Below, one piece after another: positions 6,536 to 14,556 of a DNA stretch of 34,146 nt (the stretch's first letter is position 1; the number at the start of each line of letters is the position of its first letter). The position numbers and the translations under genes were made by a program. The notes below the pieces were generated by a model, which saw only the letters and a list, made by a program, of their open reading frames with translations, was not told the origin of the DNA and ran no database searches. The stretch covers positions 1 to 34,146 of the forward strand of contig JBOHDX010000078.1 of assembly GCA_050700835.1 (NCBI GenBank). Reading direction: 5' to 3'. The stretch is from JBOHDX01 sp050700835. GTDB lineage: Bacteria > Actinomycetota > Actinomycetes > Propionibacteriales > Nocardioidaceae.

Positions 6536-8314
6536 ATGGCCGGACGCATCGAGGACTACGCACTGATCGGCGACTTCCAGACCGTGGCCCTGGTAGGCCG
6601 CGACGGGAGCATCGACTGGCTGTGCATGCCGCGCTTCGACTCACCGGCCTGTTTCGCCGCGCTGCTCGGCGACGACGGCAACGGGCACTGGCGGATCGCC
6701 CCGTCCGGTGCCGGCGCCGCCACGTCGCGGCGCTACGTCGGCTATTCGCTGGTGCTCGAGTCCACCTGGGAAACCGGCTCCGGTGCGGTCAAGGTGATCG
6801 ACTTCATGCCGCGCCGTGACGAGGCGCCCGACATCGTGCGGATCGTCGAGGGCGTGTCCGGCCGGGTGGAGATGCACGCCGAGCTGCGGCTGCGGTTCGA
6901 CTACGGCCGGCGAATCCCGTGGGTACGCCGGGTGGACGACGGTCAGATCGCCGGGGTCGCCGGCCCGGACGCGATCTATCTGCGCAGTGATGTCGACACC
7001 TACGGCGAGGACATGGCGACCAAGTCGCACTTCACGATTGCGGCCGGCGAACGCGCCCGCTTCGTGCTCACCTGGCATGCGTCCCACCTGGCTCCGCCTC
7101 AGGCGTGTGACCCGGACAGGGCGCTTGACGACACAGTGGCCTACTGGGAGGACTGGGCGGCGCACGGCCAGCAGCGCGGCGCCTACGCGGACGCGGTCAC
7201 CCGGTCGTTGATCACGGTCAAGGCGCTCACCTTCGAGCCGACCGGCGGGATCGTGGCCGCGGCCACGACGTCACTACCAGAGGACGTCGGGGGTGTCCGC
7301 AACTGGGACTACAGGTTCTGCTGGTTGCGCGACGCCAGCCTGTCGCTGACCGCGCTGCTGCGAGCGGGCTACACCGAGGAGGCCGCCGCGTGGCGCGGGT
7401 GGCTGCTGCGCGCCATCGCCGGCTCGCCGGACGACCTGCAGATCATGTACGGCCTGGGCGGTGAGACCCGCCTGGACGAGTACACCTGCGACTGGCTGCG
7501 CGGCTACGAGTCGTCCGCACCCGTCCGGGTCGGCAACGCCGCTGCGGGGCAGTTGCAGCTGGACGTCTACGGCGAGGTCGTGGACGCGATGCGGATCGCC
7601 GCGCAGCACGGCGTGGGCGGTGTGGACATCGCGTGGCCTCTGATGCAGTCGGTCATTGGACATCTCGAGTCGATCTGGGAGGGACCCGACGAGGGACTGT
7701 GGGAGGTGCGCGGCCCCAGGCAGCACTTCACCCACTCCAAGCTGATGTGCTGGGTTGCGTTCGACCGGATGGCCCGTGCGGTGGAGCGGGCCGGCATGAC
7801 CGGTCCGGGCCAGAAGTGGCGGGCCCTCGCCGACACCATCCACGCTCAGGTGTGCGAACGCGCCTGGAACGACAAGGTCGGCGCGTTCACCCAGGCGTAC
7901 GGCAGCGACAAGCTCGACGCGGCGGTGCTGATGATGCCGCGGCTGGGGTTCCTGCCCGGCAGCGACCCGCGCCTGGTGTCGACCGTGGAGGTGATCGCCA
8001 AGGAGCTGGCACCTGACGGGCTGGTGCAGCGCTACCAGCTCGACGACGGCTCCGGCACCGGCAATGTCGACGGCCTGCCGGGCACGGAGGGCAGCTTCTT
8101 GGCGTGCTCGTTCTGGCTCGCGGACGCGTGGTGCCGGATCGGGCGTACCGAGCAGGGGACGGTGCTCTTCGAGCGACTGCTGTCGCTACGAAACGATGTC
8201 GGGCTATTGGCCGAGGAGTACGACACCCGGCTCGGCCGTCAGGTGGGAAACTTCCCGCAGGCGTTCAGCCACCTGGGCTTGGTCAACACCGCGTTCACCC
8301 TCGCCGATCACTGA
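6536..8314 (+). CDS. Glycoside hydrolase family 15 protein (glucoamylase/trehalase-like)
   Basis: 592 aa. The N-terminus IEDYALIGDFQTVALVGRDGSIDWL is the hallmark of bacterial GH15 proteins. About 215 residues of beta-sandwich precede an (alpha/alpha)6 catalytic domain with NWDYRFCWLRDASLSLTALL (about 255-275), YGLGGETRLDE (about 305-315) and GTEGSFLACSFW (about 516-527). The Glu in this last motif is at the position expected for one catalytic carboxylate. GH15 enzymes hydrolyse alpha-glucosidic bonds; the closest actinobacterial type I know is the mycobacterial GH15 trehalase, but substrate cannot be read from sequence. There is no signal peptide, so it is probably cytoplasmic. It is a single-gene unit, flanked upstream by hexamer arrays and downstream by a decayed gene on the other strand. 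Confidence 0.9.
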   Translation: MAGRIEDYALIGDFQTVALVGRDGSIDWLCMPRFDSPACFAALLGDDGNGHWRIAPSGAGAATSRRYVGYSLVLESTWETGSGAVKVIDFMPRRDEAPDIVRIVEGVSGRVEMHAELRLRFDYGRRIPWVRRVDDGQIAGVAGPDAIYLRSDVDTYGEDMATKSHFTIAAGERARFVLTWHASHLAPPQACDPDRALDDTVAYWEDWAAHGQQRGAYADAVTRSLITVKALTFEPTGGIVAAATTSLPEDVGGVRNWDYRFCWLRDASLSLTALLRAGYTEEAAAWRGWLLRAIAGSPDDLQIMYGLGGETRLDEYTCDWLRGYESSAPVRVGNAAAGQLQLDVYGEVVDAMRIAAQHGVGGVDIAWPLMQSVIGHLESIWEGPDEGLWEVRGPRQHFTHSKLMCWVAFDRMARAVERAGMTGPGQKWRALADTIHAQVCERAWNDKVGAFTQAYGSDKLDAAVLMMPRLGFLPGSDPRLVSTVEVIAKELAPDGLVQRYQLDDGSGTGNVDGLPGTEGSFLACSFWLADAWCRIGRTEQGTVLFERLLSLRNDVGLLAEEYDTRLGRQVGNFPQAFSHLGLVNTAFTLADH

Positions 8315-8354
8315 GTCGAGTTCGTGCGTTCGAGTTCGTGCGTTCGACGTTGCC

Positions 8355-8583
8355 GGCGCGACCGGCGTGCTCATCACGCAATGGTTCTTGCCCTTGGGGC
8401 GGGTGTAGGTGAACCCGCCTGCTCGGAGAGGCTGCGGGTGCCGTTGGTCCAACGCGACGGCAGCTCGTCGGGAGTGCCGTACTCGCACCAGCCGAAGGCG
8501 TCCCAGGCGTCGGAGGTCAGCGGTCGGGTCGTGAGCTCGCCAGGCGCCTCCTTGGTCTTGGTCATGGACAGCAGGGAAGGCAT
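8355..8583 (-). pseudogene. Remnant of a GNAT-like acetyltransferase gene (internal deletion plus frameshift)
   Basis: From ATG 8583 the minus strand reads a GNAT-like N-terminus, ELTTRPLTSDAWDAF, running directly into GWCEYGTPDELP, which in the family I have in mind lies much further into the protein. It then reads TRSLSEQAG. After this the frame is lost: shifting by one base gives GGFTYTRPKGKNHCVM, the usual C-terminal ending of these proteins. The original frame stops shortly after, and the shifted frame has no stop near the expected end. The simplest reading is loss of most of the acetyltransferase core plus a one-base deletion (probably one T) around 8405-8415. The remaining gap bases 8315-8354 and 8584-8667 hold nothing I recognise. 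The family match is from memory of the motifs. Confidence 0.6.
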
Positions 8584-8667
8584 GAGGACGGTGTCCGTCC
8601 GGATCGTGGAGCATCCATTGGTCCCCGCGGCCCGCGGACGCCCGACGACCCTGGGCCGCGTACGCGC

Positions 8668-9426
8668 TTAAAGGGCGCGGAGCATGCCACCGTCGATGGG
8701 GAGCATCGCGCCACTGATGAACGACGCCGCCGGTGACAGCAGGAACGCGGCCGCGGCGCCGAACTCGTCCGGCCTGCCGTAACGCCGCAGCGGGATCGAG
8801 CGTTCGGCCGCGGCTCGGGCAGCGTCCGGGTCGTCAGACAGGGCGTCGAGATGCTGCACGCGGGCGGTCTCGACCCTGCCGGGCAGCAGACCGTTGACCC
8901 GGATGCCGCGCGGGCCTAGCTCGTCGGCGAGGGTCTTGGCGACCATCGCCAGCCCTGGGCGCAGCCCGTTGGACACCGCAAGACCAGCGATCGGGCTGAG
9001 TACCGACGACGAGAGCACGAACGCGATCGAGCCGCCGTCGGACAGCTGCTCCGCGACCGTACGCGCGATCCGCACCGCGCCCAGGAACACCGCCTCGAAG
9101 GCGTCGCGCCACTGCTCGTCGCTGATCGAGGCGACCGAACCGGCGGGCGGTCCGCCGACGCTGATCAGGGCACCGTCCAGACGTCCCCACCGGGACAGGG
9201 CCGCGTCGACCAGTCGCGACGCCGCCGCCGGGTCGGCGTTGTCCGCGACCACGCCGACGCAGTCGTCGACCCCCAGCGCACCGACCGCGGACTCCACGTC
9301 GGCACGGTCACGGGCCGACACCACGACATGAGCGCCGTCGGCGACCAGCGCCTCGGCAGCGGCCCGGCCGAGTCCGCCCGCTCCCCCGCTGACGACGAAG
9401 ACGCGGTCGGTCAGTCCGAGATCCAT
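8668..9426 (-). CDS. Short-chain dehydrogenase/reductase-like protein lacking the Tyr-Lys active pair
   Basis: 252 aa with an SDR Rossmann fold: cofactor loop SGGAGGLG (13-20), VNGLLPGRVET (177-187) and the C-terminal SGAMLPIDGG. Aligned by eye with FabG in this window, the catalytic Ser is retained (S140/S141). The YxxxK motif is replaced by NGLRPG, so Tyr becomes G154 and Lys becomes G158. NAG is also changed (SVGG at 89-92). I recall other actinobacterial proteins with the same SNGLRPG stretch, so it is a conserved subgroup, not a damaged gene. Its activity is unknown; it may bind NAD(P) without classical SDR catalysis. ATG 9426 puts the Rossmann loop at the usual distance. It follows the ABC transporter stop by 10 nt and is probably co-transcribed with it. 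Confidence 0.8.
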   Translation of the reverse strand: MDLGLTDRVFVVSGGAGGLGRAAAEALVADGAHVVVSARDRADVESAVGALGVDDCVGVVADNADPAAASRLVDAALSRWGRLDGALISVGGPPAGSVASISDEQWRDAFEAVFLGAVRIARTVAEQLSDGGSIAFVLSSSVLSPIAGLAVSNGLRPGLAMVAKTLADELGPRGIRVNGLLPGRVETARVQHLDALSDDPDAARAAAERSIPLRRYGRPDEFGAAAAFLLSPAASFISGAMLPIDGGMLRAL

Positions 9427-9436
9427 CTGGCTCCCC

Positions 9437-11344
9437 TCACACCCGGTCGGGCACCGGGTCCTGCAGCCGGTCGGGCGCCGGATCGGCGAACTGGGTGAGG
9501 TAGAGGTCGGCGTAGGCACCGCCGCGCTCCAGCAGCTCCTCGTGCCGGCCGCGCTCGATGATCCGGCCCTTCTCAACCACCAGGATCTGGTCGGCGTTGC
9601 GTACCGTCGACAGGCGGTGCGCGATCACGATGGAAGTACGCCCGGACAACGCGGTGTCGAGGGCCTTCTGCACCGCAACCTCCGACTCGGAGTCGAGGTG
9701 CGCCGTCGCCTCGTCGAGGACCACGACGCGCGGCGCTTTGAGCAGCAGCCGCGCAATCGCGAGCCGCTGCCGCTCGCCGCCGGACAACCGGTAGCCCCGG
9801 TCCCCGACCACGGTGTCAAGACCGCTCGGCAGGCTGTCGACCAGCTCGAGGATCTGCGCGGCGGACAACGCGTCGCGCAACTGCGCCTCGGTCGCCTCCG
9901 GGCGGGCGTAGCGCAGGTTCGCGGCGATGGTGTCGTGGAACATGTGCGCGTCCTGGGTGACGTAGCCGACCAGCGACCGGAGCGACTCCTGTGCGACGTC
10001 GCGCACGTCGACGCCACCGACCCGGACCGCTCCGGAGTCGACGTCGTAGAGCCGGGTGACCAGATGGGTGATCGTCGACTTGCCGGCACCGGAGTGGCCG
10101 ACGAGGGCGACCATCTGCCCCGGCTCGACGGTGAAGCTGACGTCGTGCAGCACCTCGCCGGACGCGGCGACGTCGGTGCGCGCCACGGTCTCCAGACTGG
10201 CCAGCGACACCTCGTCGGCGCCGGGGTAGTGAAAGCGGACCTGGTCGAACTCGACCCGCGCGGGCGCCGCGCCCGACATGGCCGGCGCACCGGGCTGGTC
10301 GGACACGGCCGACGGAAGGTCAAGCACCTCGAAGACCCGCTCGAAGCTGACCAGGGCGGTCATCACGTCGACGCGGACGTTGGACAGTCCCGTGATCGGG
10401 CCGTACAACCGACCCATCAGCGCTGCCAGTGCGAGCAGGGTGCCGAGGGTCAGCGCGCTGTGCACCACCATCACGCCACCGACGCCGTACACCAGCGCGG
10501 TGGCCAACGAGGCGACCAAGGTCAACGCGGAGAAGAAGATCCGGCTGTTCATCGCGATGCTGACGCCCAGGTCGCGCACCTTGGCTGCGCGGTCGGTAAA
10601 GACCTCGTCCTCGGCGTCTGCGCGGCCGAACAGCTTGACCAGCATGGCGCCACCGACGTGGAAGCGTTCGGTCATGGAGTTGCCGAGCTCGGCGTTGACC
10701 TGCATCTGCTCGCGGGTCAGCCCGGCCAGCTTGCGACCCGCCCACCGGGCCGGGAACACGAACAACGGGATCAGCGCGAGCGCCACCAGGGTCACCTGCC
10801 ACGACAGCAGCAGCATGGTGCCGAGCACCATCGCCAGGCTGACCACGTTGGAGACCACCCCGGACAGGATCGAGGTGAACGCGCGCTGCGCCCCGATCAC
10901 GTCGTTGTTGAGCCGCGACACCAACGCGCCGGTCTGCGTACGGGTGAAGAACGCCAACGGGAGTCGCTGCACGTGCGCGAACACGCGGGTACGCAGGTCG
11001 AAGATGAGTCCCTCACCGATGCGCGCGGAATACCACCGCATGGCCAGCGTCAACGCGACCTCGACGAACGCCAGCGCCCCGATCACCAGCGACAAAGTGA
11101 CCACGACGCTTACGTTGCCGCGGGTGACACCGTCGTCGATCACGCTCTTGAACAGCAGCGGTGTCGCCACGACCATGCCCGCGTCGGCGACGATGAGCAC
11201 CAGGAACGCGAGGATCTGCTTGGAGTACGGGCGGGCGAACTTCGTCACCCGGGCGAGCGTGCCTCGGGTCAACGGCCGGTTGGCCACCGAGGGGTCGGTG
11301 GCCATGGCGCGGTAGGCCCTGCCGTGGGCCGCCATCGGGTTCAT
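9437..11344 (-). CDS. ABC transporter, fused permease and ATP-binding domains (exporter type)
   Basis: 635 aa half-transporter. The N-terminal six-helix domain (about residues 45-330, with ILAFLVLIVADAGMVVATPL near its start) is followed by a nucleotide-binding domain. That domain has Walker A GHSGAGKST (about 413-421), signature LSGGERQRLAIAR (about 517-529), Walker B VVVLDEATAHLD (about 537-548) and switch IAHRLST. It belongs to the MsbA/MdlB-like lipid or drug exporters, and would work as a homodimer since no partner is next to it. The substrate is unknown. The start is uncertain: ATG 11344 is used, but ATG 11335 or 11302 would also fit since none has a clear Shine-Dalgarno. Its upstream region carries several copies of a GATCCGAC motif and a 30-bp repeat. 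Confidence 0.88.
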   Translation of the reverse strand: MNPMAAHGRAYRAMATDPSVANRPLTRGTLARVTKFARPYSKQILAFLVLIVADAGMVVATPLLFKSVIDDGVTRGNVSVVVTLSLVIGALAFVEVALTLAMRWYSARIGEGLIFDLRTRVFAHVQRLPLAFFTRTQTGALVSRLNNDVIGAQRAFTSILSGVVSNVVSLAMVLGTMLLLSWQVTLVALALIPLFVFPARWAGRKLAGLTREQMQVNAELGNSMTERFHVGGAMLVKLFGRADAEDEVFTDRAAKVRDLGVSIAMNSRIFFSALTLVASLATALVYGVGGVMVVHSALTLGTLLALAALMGRLYGPITGLSNVRVDVMTALVSFERVFEVLDLPSAVSDQPGAPAMSGAAPARVEFDQVRFHYPGADEVSLASLETVARTDVAASGEVLHDVSFTVEPGQMVALVGHSGAGKSTITHLVTRLYDVDSGAVRVGGVDVRDVAQESLRSLVGYVTQDAHMFHDTIAANLRYARPEATEAQLRDALSAAQILELVDSLPSGLDTVVGDRGYRLSGGERQRLAIARLLLKAPRVVVLDEATAHLDSESEVAVQKALDTALSGRTSIVIAHRLSTVRNADQILVVEKGRIIERGRHEELLERGGAYADLYLTQFADPAPDRLQDPVPDRV

Positions 11345-11406
11345 CGGTGACGACAACACCCGTACTCGGCGGGTTCTTCCCATGCCTCGCAAGCGGGCTG
11401 GTGCCG

Positions 11407-11598
11407 AACTGTCGGATCACCACTGAGGGGCTGCGGTCGGCAGGCGACGCGAGCCCCCCAGGAGTGCCTAACTGTCGGATCACCGCTGAGGAGCTGCGGC
11501 CACCGGCAGCTCACACCCCTTGGCGCGATCCGATCGTGGGGCCTTACACCTGGCGCGATCCGACCGTGGGGCCCTACACCTGGCGCGATCCGACAGTT
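11407..11598. repeat. Repeat-rich upstream region: AACTGTCGGATCACC copies and a 30-bp tandem repeat
   Basis: AACTGTCGGATCACC occurs at 11407-11421 and 11470-11484, each followed by a similar CTGAGG-GCTGCGG tail. The inverse, GATCCGACAGTT, occurs at 11587-11598. Between them a 30-bp unit starting TGGCGCGATCCGA is repeated at 11521-11550 and 11551-11580, with a partial third copy from 11581. All copies share a GATCCGA(T/C/A) core. The 272-bp gap 11345-11616 upstream of the ABC exporter holds nothing else I can identify. Confidence 0.85.
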
Positions 11599-11616
11599 AC
11601 GCATCCGATCGGCCGT

Positions 11617-12414
11617 TCACGGGTGCCGAACCGACATCAGGGCGCGCAGCCGGCGTACCTGGGCGGTCCGTTCGGCGCGGCGTTGCTCTTCGGAGTCGCG
11701 CTCGGAGGCGTCACGCAGCAGGGCCTTCGTGTCCTTCACCGCGCCGTAGTTCGCTGCGGTGAGGGACGTGACGTAGGCCGCGAGTGTCTCGTCCATGGCG
11801 TCCGGCGTCACCACCGCCGTGGCCAGCCCGATCGACAGCGCCTCGTCGCCATCCACCCATCGAGACGTCGCGCAGATCTCGAGGGCACGGGAGTAGCCGA
11901 CGAGTTCGACGAGGGGCTTGGTGCCGCCGAGGTCGGGGACGAGCCCGAGTGCCGGTTCTCGCATGCACAGCCGGGCGTCGTCGGCGAGGATCCGGAGGTC
12001 GCAGGCCAGCGCCAGCTGGAACCCGGCGCCGACGGCGTGACCCTGGACCACCGCGATGCTGACGAACTGCTCGTGCCCCAGCCAGGCGAACGCTGCCTGG
12101 TAACTCGCGATCAGCTGCTTGCACTCGGCCGACGGCATCGCGGCCATGTCGGCGAACGACGCCTCCCCTGGTACGCCATCGGCCGCCATCATCGCGCGGT
12201 CGAGCCCGGCCGAGAACGACGGGCCACTGCCGCGGACCGCGACCACCCGCACGTCCGACGGCACCGCGGCGCCGATGGCCGCGAGGCACCGCCACATGGC
12301 CGGGGTCTGCGCATTGCGTACCTCCGGCCGGTCGAGCGTGACCGTGAGCAGCGGTGCGGCAATGCCGAGGCGCAGACCTGCCTCGCCCAGCTCATCGGTG
12401 GAGGGGTACGCCAT
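11617..12414 (-). CDS. Enoyl-CoA hydratase/isomerase family protein
   Basis: 265 aa crotonase-fold protein. The oxyanion-hole segments are SAGLD (68-72) and HAVGAGFQ (126-133). Residue Q133 stands where classical hydratases have their first catalytic Glu. E153 (REPALG) is retained, and D161 lies eight residues later, the spacing seen for the catalytic Glu/Asp pair of dienoyl-CoA isomerase. This favours an isomerase-like or altered activity over simple hydration, which is inference. The substrate would be an acyl-CoA. ATG 12414 is supported by TAGGCT 7 nt upstream. By position it corresponds to echA12 of M. tuberculosis (from memory). It stands alone between two repeat-filled gaps. Confidence 0.85.
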   Translation of the reverse strand: MAYPSTDELGEAGLRLGIAAPLLTVTLDRPEVRNAQTPAMWRCLAAIGAAVPSDVRVVAVRGSGPSFSAGLDRAMMAADGVPGEASFADMAAMPSAECKQLIASYQAAFAWLGHEQFVSIAVVQGHAVGAGFQLALACDLRILADDARLCMREPALGLVPDLGGTKPLVELVGYSRALEICATSRWVDGDEALSIGLATAVVTPDAMDETLAAYVTSLTAANYGAVKDTKALLRDASERDSEEQRRAERTAQVRRLRALMSVRHP

Positions 12415-12427
12415 GCTCGCGAGCCTA
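12415..12427 (-). promoter_or_regulatory. Candidate leaderless promoter of the enoyl-CoA hydratase gene
   Basis: On the minus strand TAGGCT (12427-12422) is followed by 7 nt and the ATG at 12414. There is no Shine-Dalgarno, consistent with leaderless transcription. Confidence 0.5.
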
Positions 12428-12511
12428 ATCGGACGGTGGCGGCCGTAGGGTCCCGGGCGTCCGCGCCGTCGTCGCCCAGTCCGTAGGCTCGGCTCCCCTG
12501 CCACAATCGGA

Positions 12512-12552
12512 GTGAAGTGGTGGGCCAGGCGGCCGATGCTCAGCCACTTCAC
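12512..12552. repeat. Inverted repeat GTGAAGTGG / CCACTTCAC
   Basis: Perfect 9-bp arms separated by 23 bp, in the gap between the ABC-F stop and the enoyl-CoA hydratase start. There is no T run after it on either strand, so it is not a standard terminator; it could be an operator or a decayed repeat. Confidence 0.55.
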
Positions 12553-12560
12553 GCCAAATC

Positions 12561-12700
12561 GCGCACCGACGGGGGTGCCCCACCCGGCGCACCGACGGGG
12601 TGCCCCACGCGGCGCACCGACGGGGTGCCCCACCCGGCGCACAGAGGCGGTACCGCACCGAGGGGGCGCCCCACCCGGCGCACCGAGGCGCCGCACAGGA
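12561..12700. repeat. 25-bp tandem repeat array
   Basis: Units beginning GCGCACCGACGGGGTGCCCC occur at 12561-12586 (26 bp), 12587-12611 and 12612-12636 (25 bp each). A degenerate 41-bp unit follows at 12637-12677 and a partial one from 12678. The units abut each other with no unique spacers, so it is not a CRISPR array. Together with the inverted repeat at 12512 it fills the 319-bp gap 12415-12733. Confidence 0.85.
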
Positions 12701-12733
12701 GTGGCGGGGGCGCGAGTCCTTTGCGCCATCCAG

Positions 12734-14332
12734 TCAGGCGAGGGCCACCAGGTCGACGTAGTCGTCGTTCCAGAGGTCCTCCTCGGCATCGGGGAGCAGC
12801 AGCACACGATCCGGCTGCAAGGCACGCACGGCACCCTCGTCGTGGGTGACGAGCACGATGGCGCCTTCGTACCTCTGGATGGCGTTGAGCACCTCCTCCC
12901 GCGACGCGGGGTCGAGGTTGTTGGTCGGCTCGTCGAGCAGCAGGACGTTGGCACTCGACACGACCAGGGTCGCCAATGCCAGCCGAGTCTTCTCCCCACC
13001 GGACAGCACCCGGGCCGGCTTGGCTGCATCGTCGCCGCTGAACAGGAACGAACCCAGCACGCTGCGAACCTGGGTCTGCGTGAGGTCAGGGGCCGCGGAC
13101 TGGAGGTTCTCCAGCACGGTGCGCTCGATGTCGAGGGTGTCGTGCTCCTGGGCGTAGTAGCCGAGCTTGAGCCCGTGACCGGGCACCACGCTGCCGGTGT
13201 CCGCATCCTCGATGCCGGAGATGAGTCGCAAGAGGGTGGTCTTGCCGGCGCCGTTGAGCCCGAGCACGACGACACGGCTGCCCTTGTCGATCGCGAGGTC
13301 GACGTCGGTGAAGACCTCCAGGGAGCCGTACGACTTGGACAGACCCTCGGCGCGCAAGGGCGTCTTGCCGCATGACGCGGGCGACGGGAACCGGATCTTG
13401 GCCACCTTGTCGTTCTTCCGGGTCGCCTCCAGGTCGCCCAGCAGGCGTTCGGCACGGCGCGCCATGTTCTGCGCCGCGGTCGCCTTGGTCGCCTTGGCCC
13501 GCATCTTGTCGGCTTGGGCCATCAGGGCCCCGGCCTTGCGTTCGGCGTTCGCCCGCTCGCGACGGCGACGCCGCTCATCGGTCTCGCGCTGCGCGAGGTA
13601 GGTCTTCCACCCCATGTTGTAGACATCGATCTCGGCCCGGTTGGCGTCCAGGTGCAGCACCTTGGTGACGGTCTGGTCGAGCAGCCCCACGTCGTGGCTG
13701 ATCACCACGAGGCCGCCCTTGTGCACGCGCAGGAAGTCGCGCAGCCAGATGATCGAGTCGGCGTCGAGGTGGTTGGTGGGCTCGTCCAGCAGCAACGTCT
13801 CGGCGCCGGAGAAGAGGATCCGGGACAGCTCCACCCGTCGGCGCTGCCCACCCGACAGGGTGCCCAGTGGTTGACCTAGCACGCGTTCGGGCAGGCCGAG
13901 GCTCGCCGCGATCCCGGCTGCCTCCGCCTCTGCCGCGTAGCCGCCGTTGGCGTGCAGGTCTGCGTCGGCACGGGCGTAGCGCCGCATCGCGCGCTCACGG
14001 ACGTCGTCCTTCGGTGACGCCATCTCGGCTTCGGAGGCGCGGAGCCGGCGTACGACGTCGTCGAGTCCTCGGGCGGACAGGATCCGGTCCCGGGCGTTGA
14101 CCTCGAGATCACCGGTACGCGGATCCTGTGGCAGGTAGCCGACCGAACCGGTCCGCAGCACCCGGCCGCCCGCCGGCTGGGCGTCGCCGGCCATGATCCG
14201 GGTCAGGGTCGTCTTGCCGGCGCCGTTGCGCCCGACCAGACCGACCTTGTCGCCGGGGGCAACGCGAAAGGTCACGCCGGACATCAGCAGTCGGGCGCCG
14301 ACGCGAACCTCGAGGTCGTGGACGCTGAGCAT
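12734..14332 (-). CDS. ABC-F family ATP-binding protein (ribosome-acting, no membrane domain)
   Basis: 532 aa with two ABC ATPase domains and no membrane segments. Domain 1 has Walker A GRNGAGKTT (34-42), LSGGQRRRVELSR and LLLDEPTNHLD. A charged linker (RRRRERANAERKAG through ATKATAAQNMARR) separates it from domain 2, with GLNGAGKTT, LSGGEKTRLALA and LLLDEPTNNLD. Twin domains joined by a basic linker define ABC-F proteins, which bind the ribosomal E site and either help stalled translation or protect against antibiotics. Which applies here cannot be read from sequence. By position it matches Rv1473 of M. tuberculosis (from memory), annotated as a macrolide transporter. ATG 14332 has GGAAGAG 9 nt upstream. 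Its neighbour upstream on the same strand is acVLRF1, also a ribosome-acting factor. Confidence 0.9.
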   Translation of the reverse strand: MLSVHDLEVRVGARLLMSGVTFRVAPGDKVGLVGRNGAGKTTLTRIMAGDAQPAGGRVLRTGSVGYLPQDPRTGDLEVNARDRILSARGLDDVVRRLRASEAEMASPKDDVRERAMRRYARADADLHANGGYAAEAEAAGIAASLGLPERVLGQPLGTLSGGQRRRVELSRILFSGAETLLLDEPTNHLDADSIIWLRDFLRVHKGGLVVISHDVGLLDQTVTKVLHLDANRAEIDVYNMGWKTYLAQRETDERRRRRERANAERKAGALMAQADKMRAKATKATAAQNMARRAERLLGDLEATRKNDKVAKIRFPSPASCGKTPLRAEGLSKSYGSLEVFTDVDLAIDKGSRVVVLGLNGAGKTTLLRLISGIEDADTGSVVPGHGLKLGYYAQEHDTLDIERTVLENLQSAAPDLTQTQVRSVLGSFLFSGDDAAKPARVLSGGEKTRLALATLVVSSANVLLLDEPTNNLDPASREEVLNAIQRYEGAIVLVTHDEGAVRALQPDRVLLLPDAEEDLWNDDYVDLVALA

Positions 14333-14377
14333 GACGAAGGACTCTTCCGCGGTGGGGTCCGCGCACGCGCTGGACCA

Positions 14378-14416
14378 GGACTGGGACGTGGACTGGGACT
14401 GGGACTGGGAGGGACT
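14378..14416. repeat. Hexanucleotide array (GGGACT)n upstream of ABC-F
   Basis: About five to six units of GGGACT or close variants begin 46 bp upstream of the ABC-F start codon. An upstream extension of that reading frame passes through them as Ser-Gln repeats, but the Shine-Dalgarno at 14332 argues they are untranslated. The rest of gap 14333-14651 holds the palindromic element and otherwise nothing recognised. Confidence 0.8.
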
Positions 14417-14556
14417 CGGGCGGCACCGGACGGCAGCCGCGCCATGGTCGCACCTGCGCCGATCCGACGGCACCAGGTTTTGCGACGGCAGGGTGAAGCG
14501 TCTAGCCCATGGGTCCGGTCACGGGGCCCAGTCTACGCGGCCCGCGGTGGCCGCCG

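Noticed and set aside
6238..6644. Minus-strand frames with Gly-Ser or Trp-Val runs upstream of GH15
   Set aside because: The amino-acid runs are direct translations of the CCCAGA and CCCGGA arrays in different frames; no conserved flanking domain and no Shine-Dalgarno.
12561..12700. Possible CRISPR array
   Set aside because: Units abut directly with no unique spacers between them, unit length drifts from 25 to 41 bp, and no cas gene is in the window.
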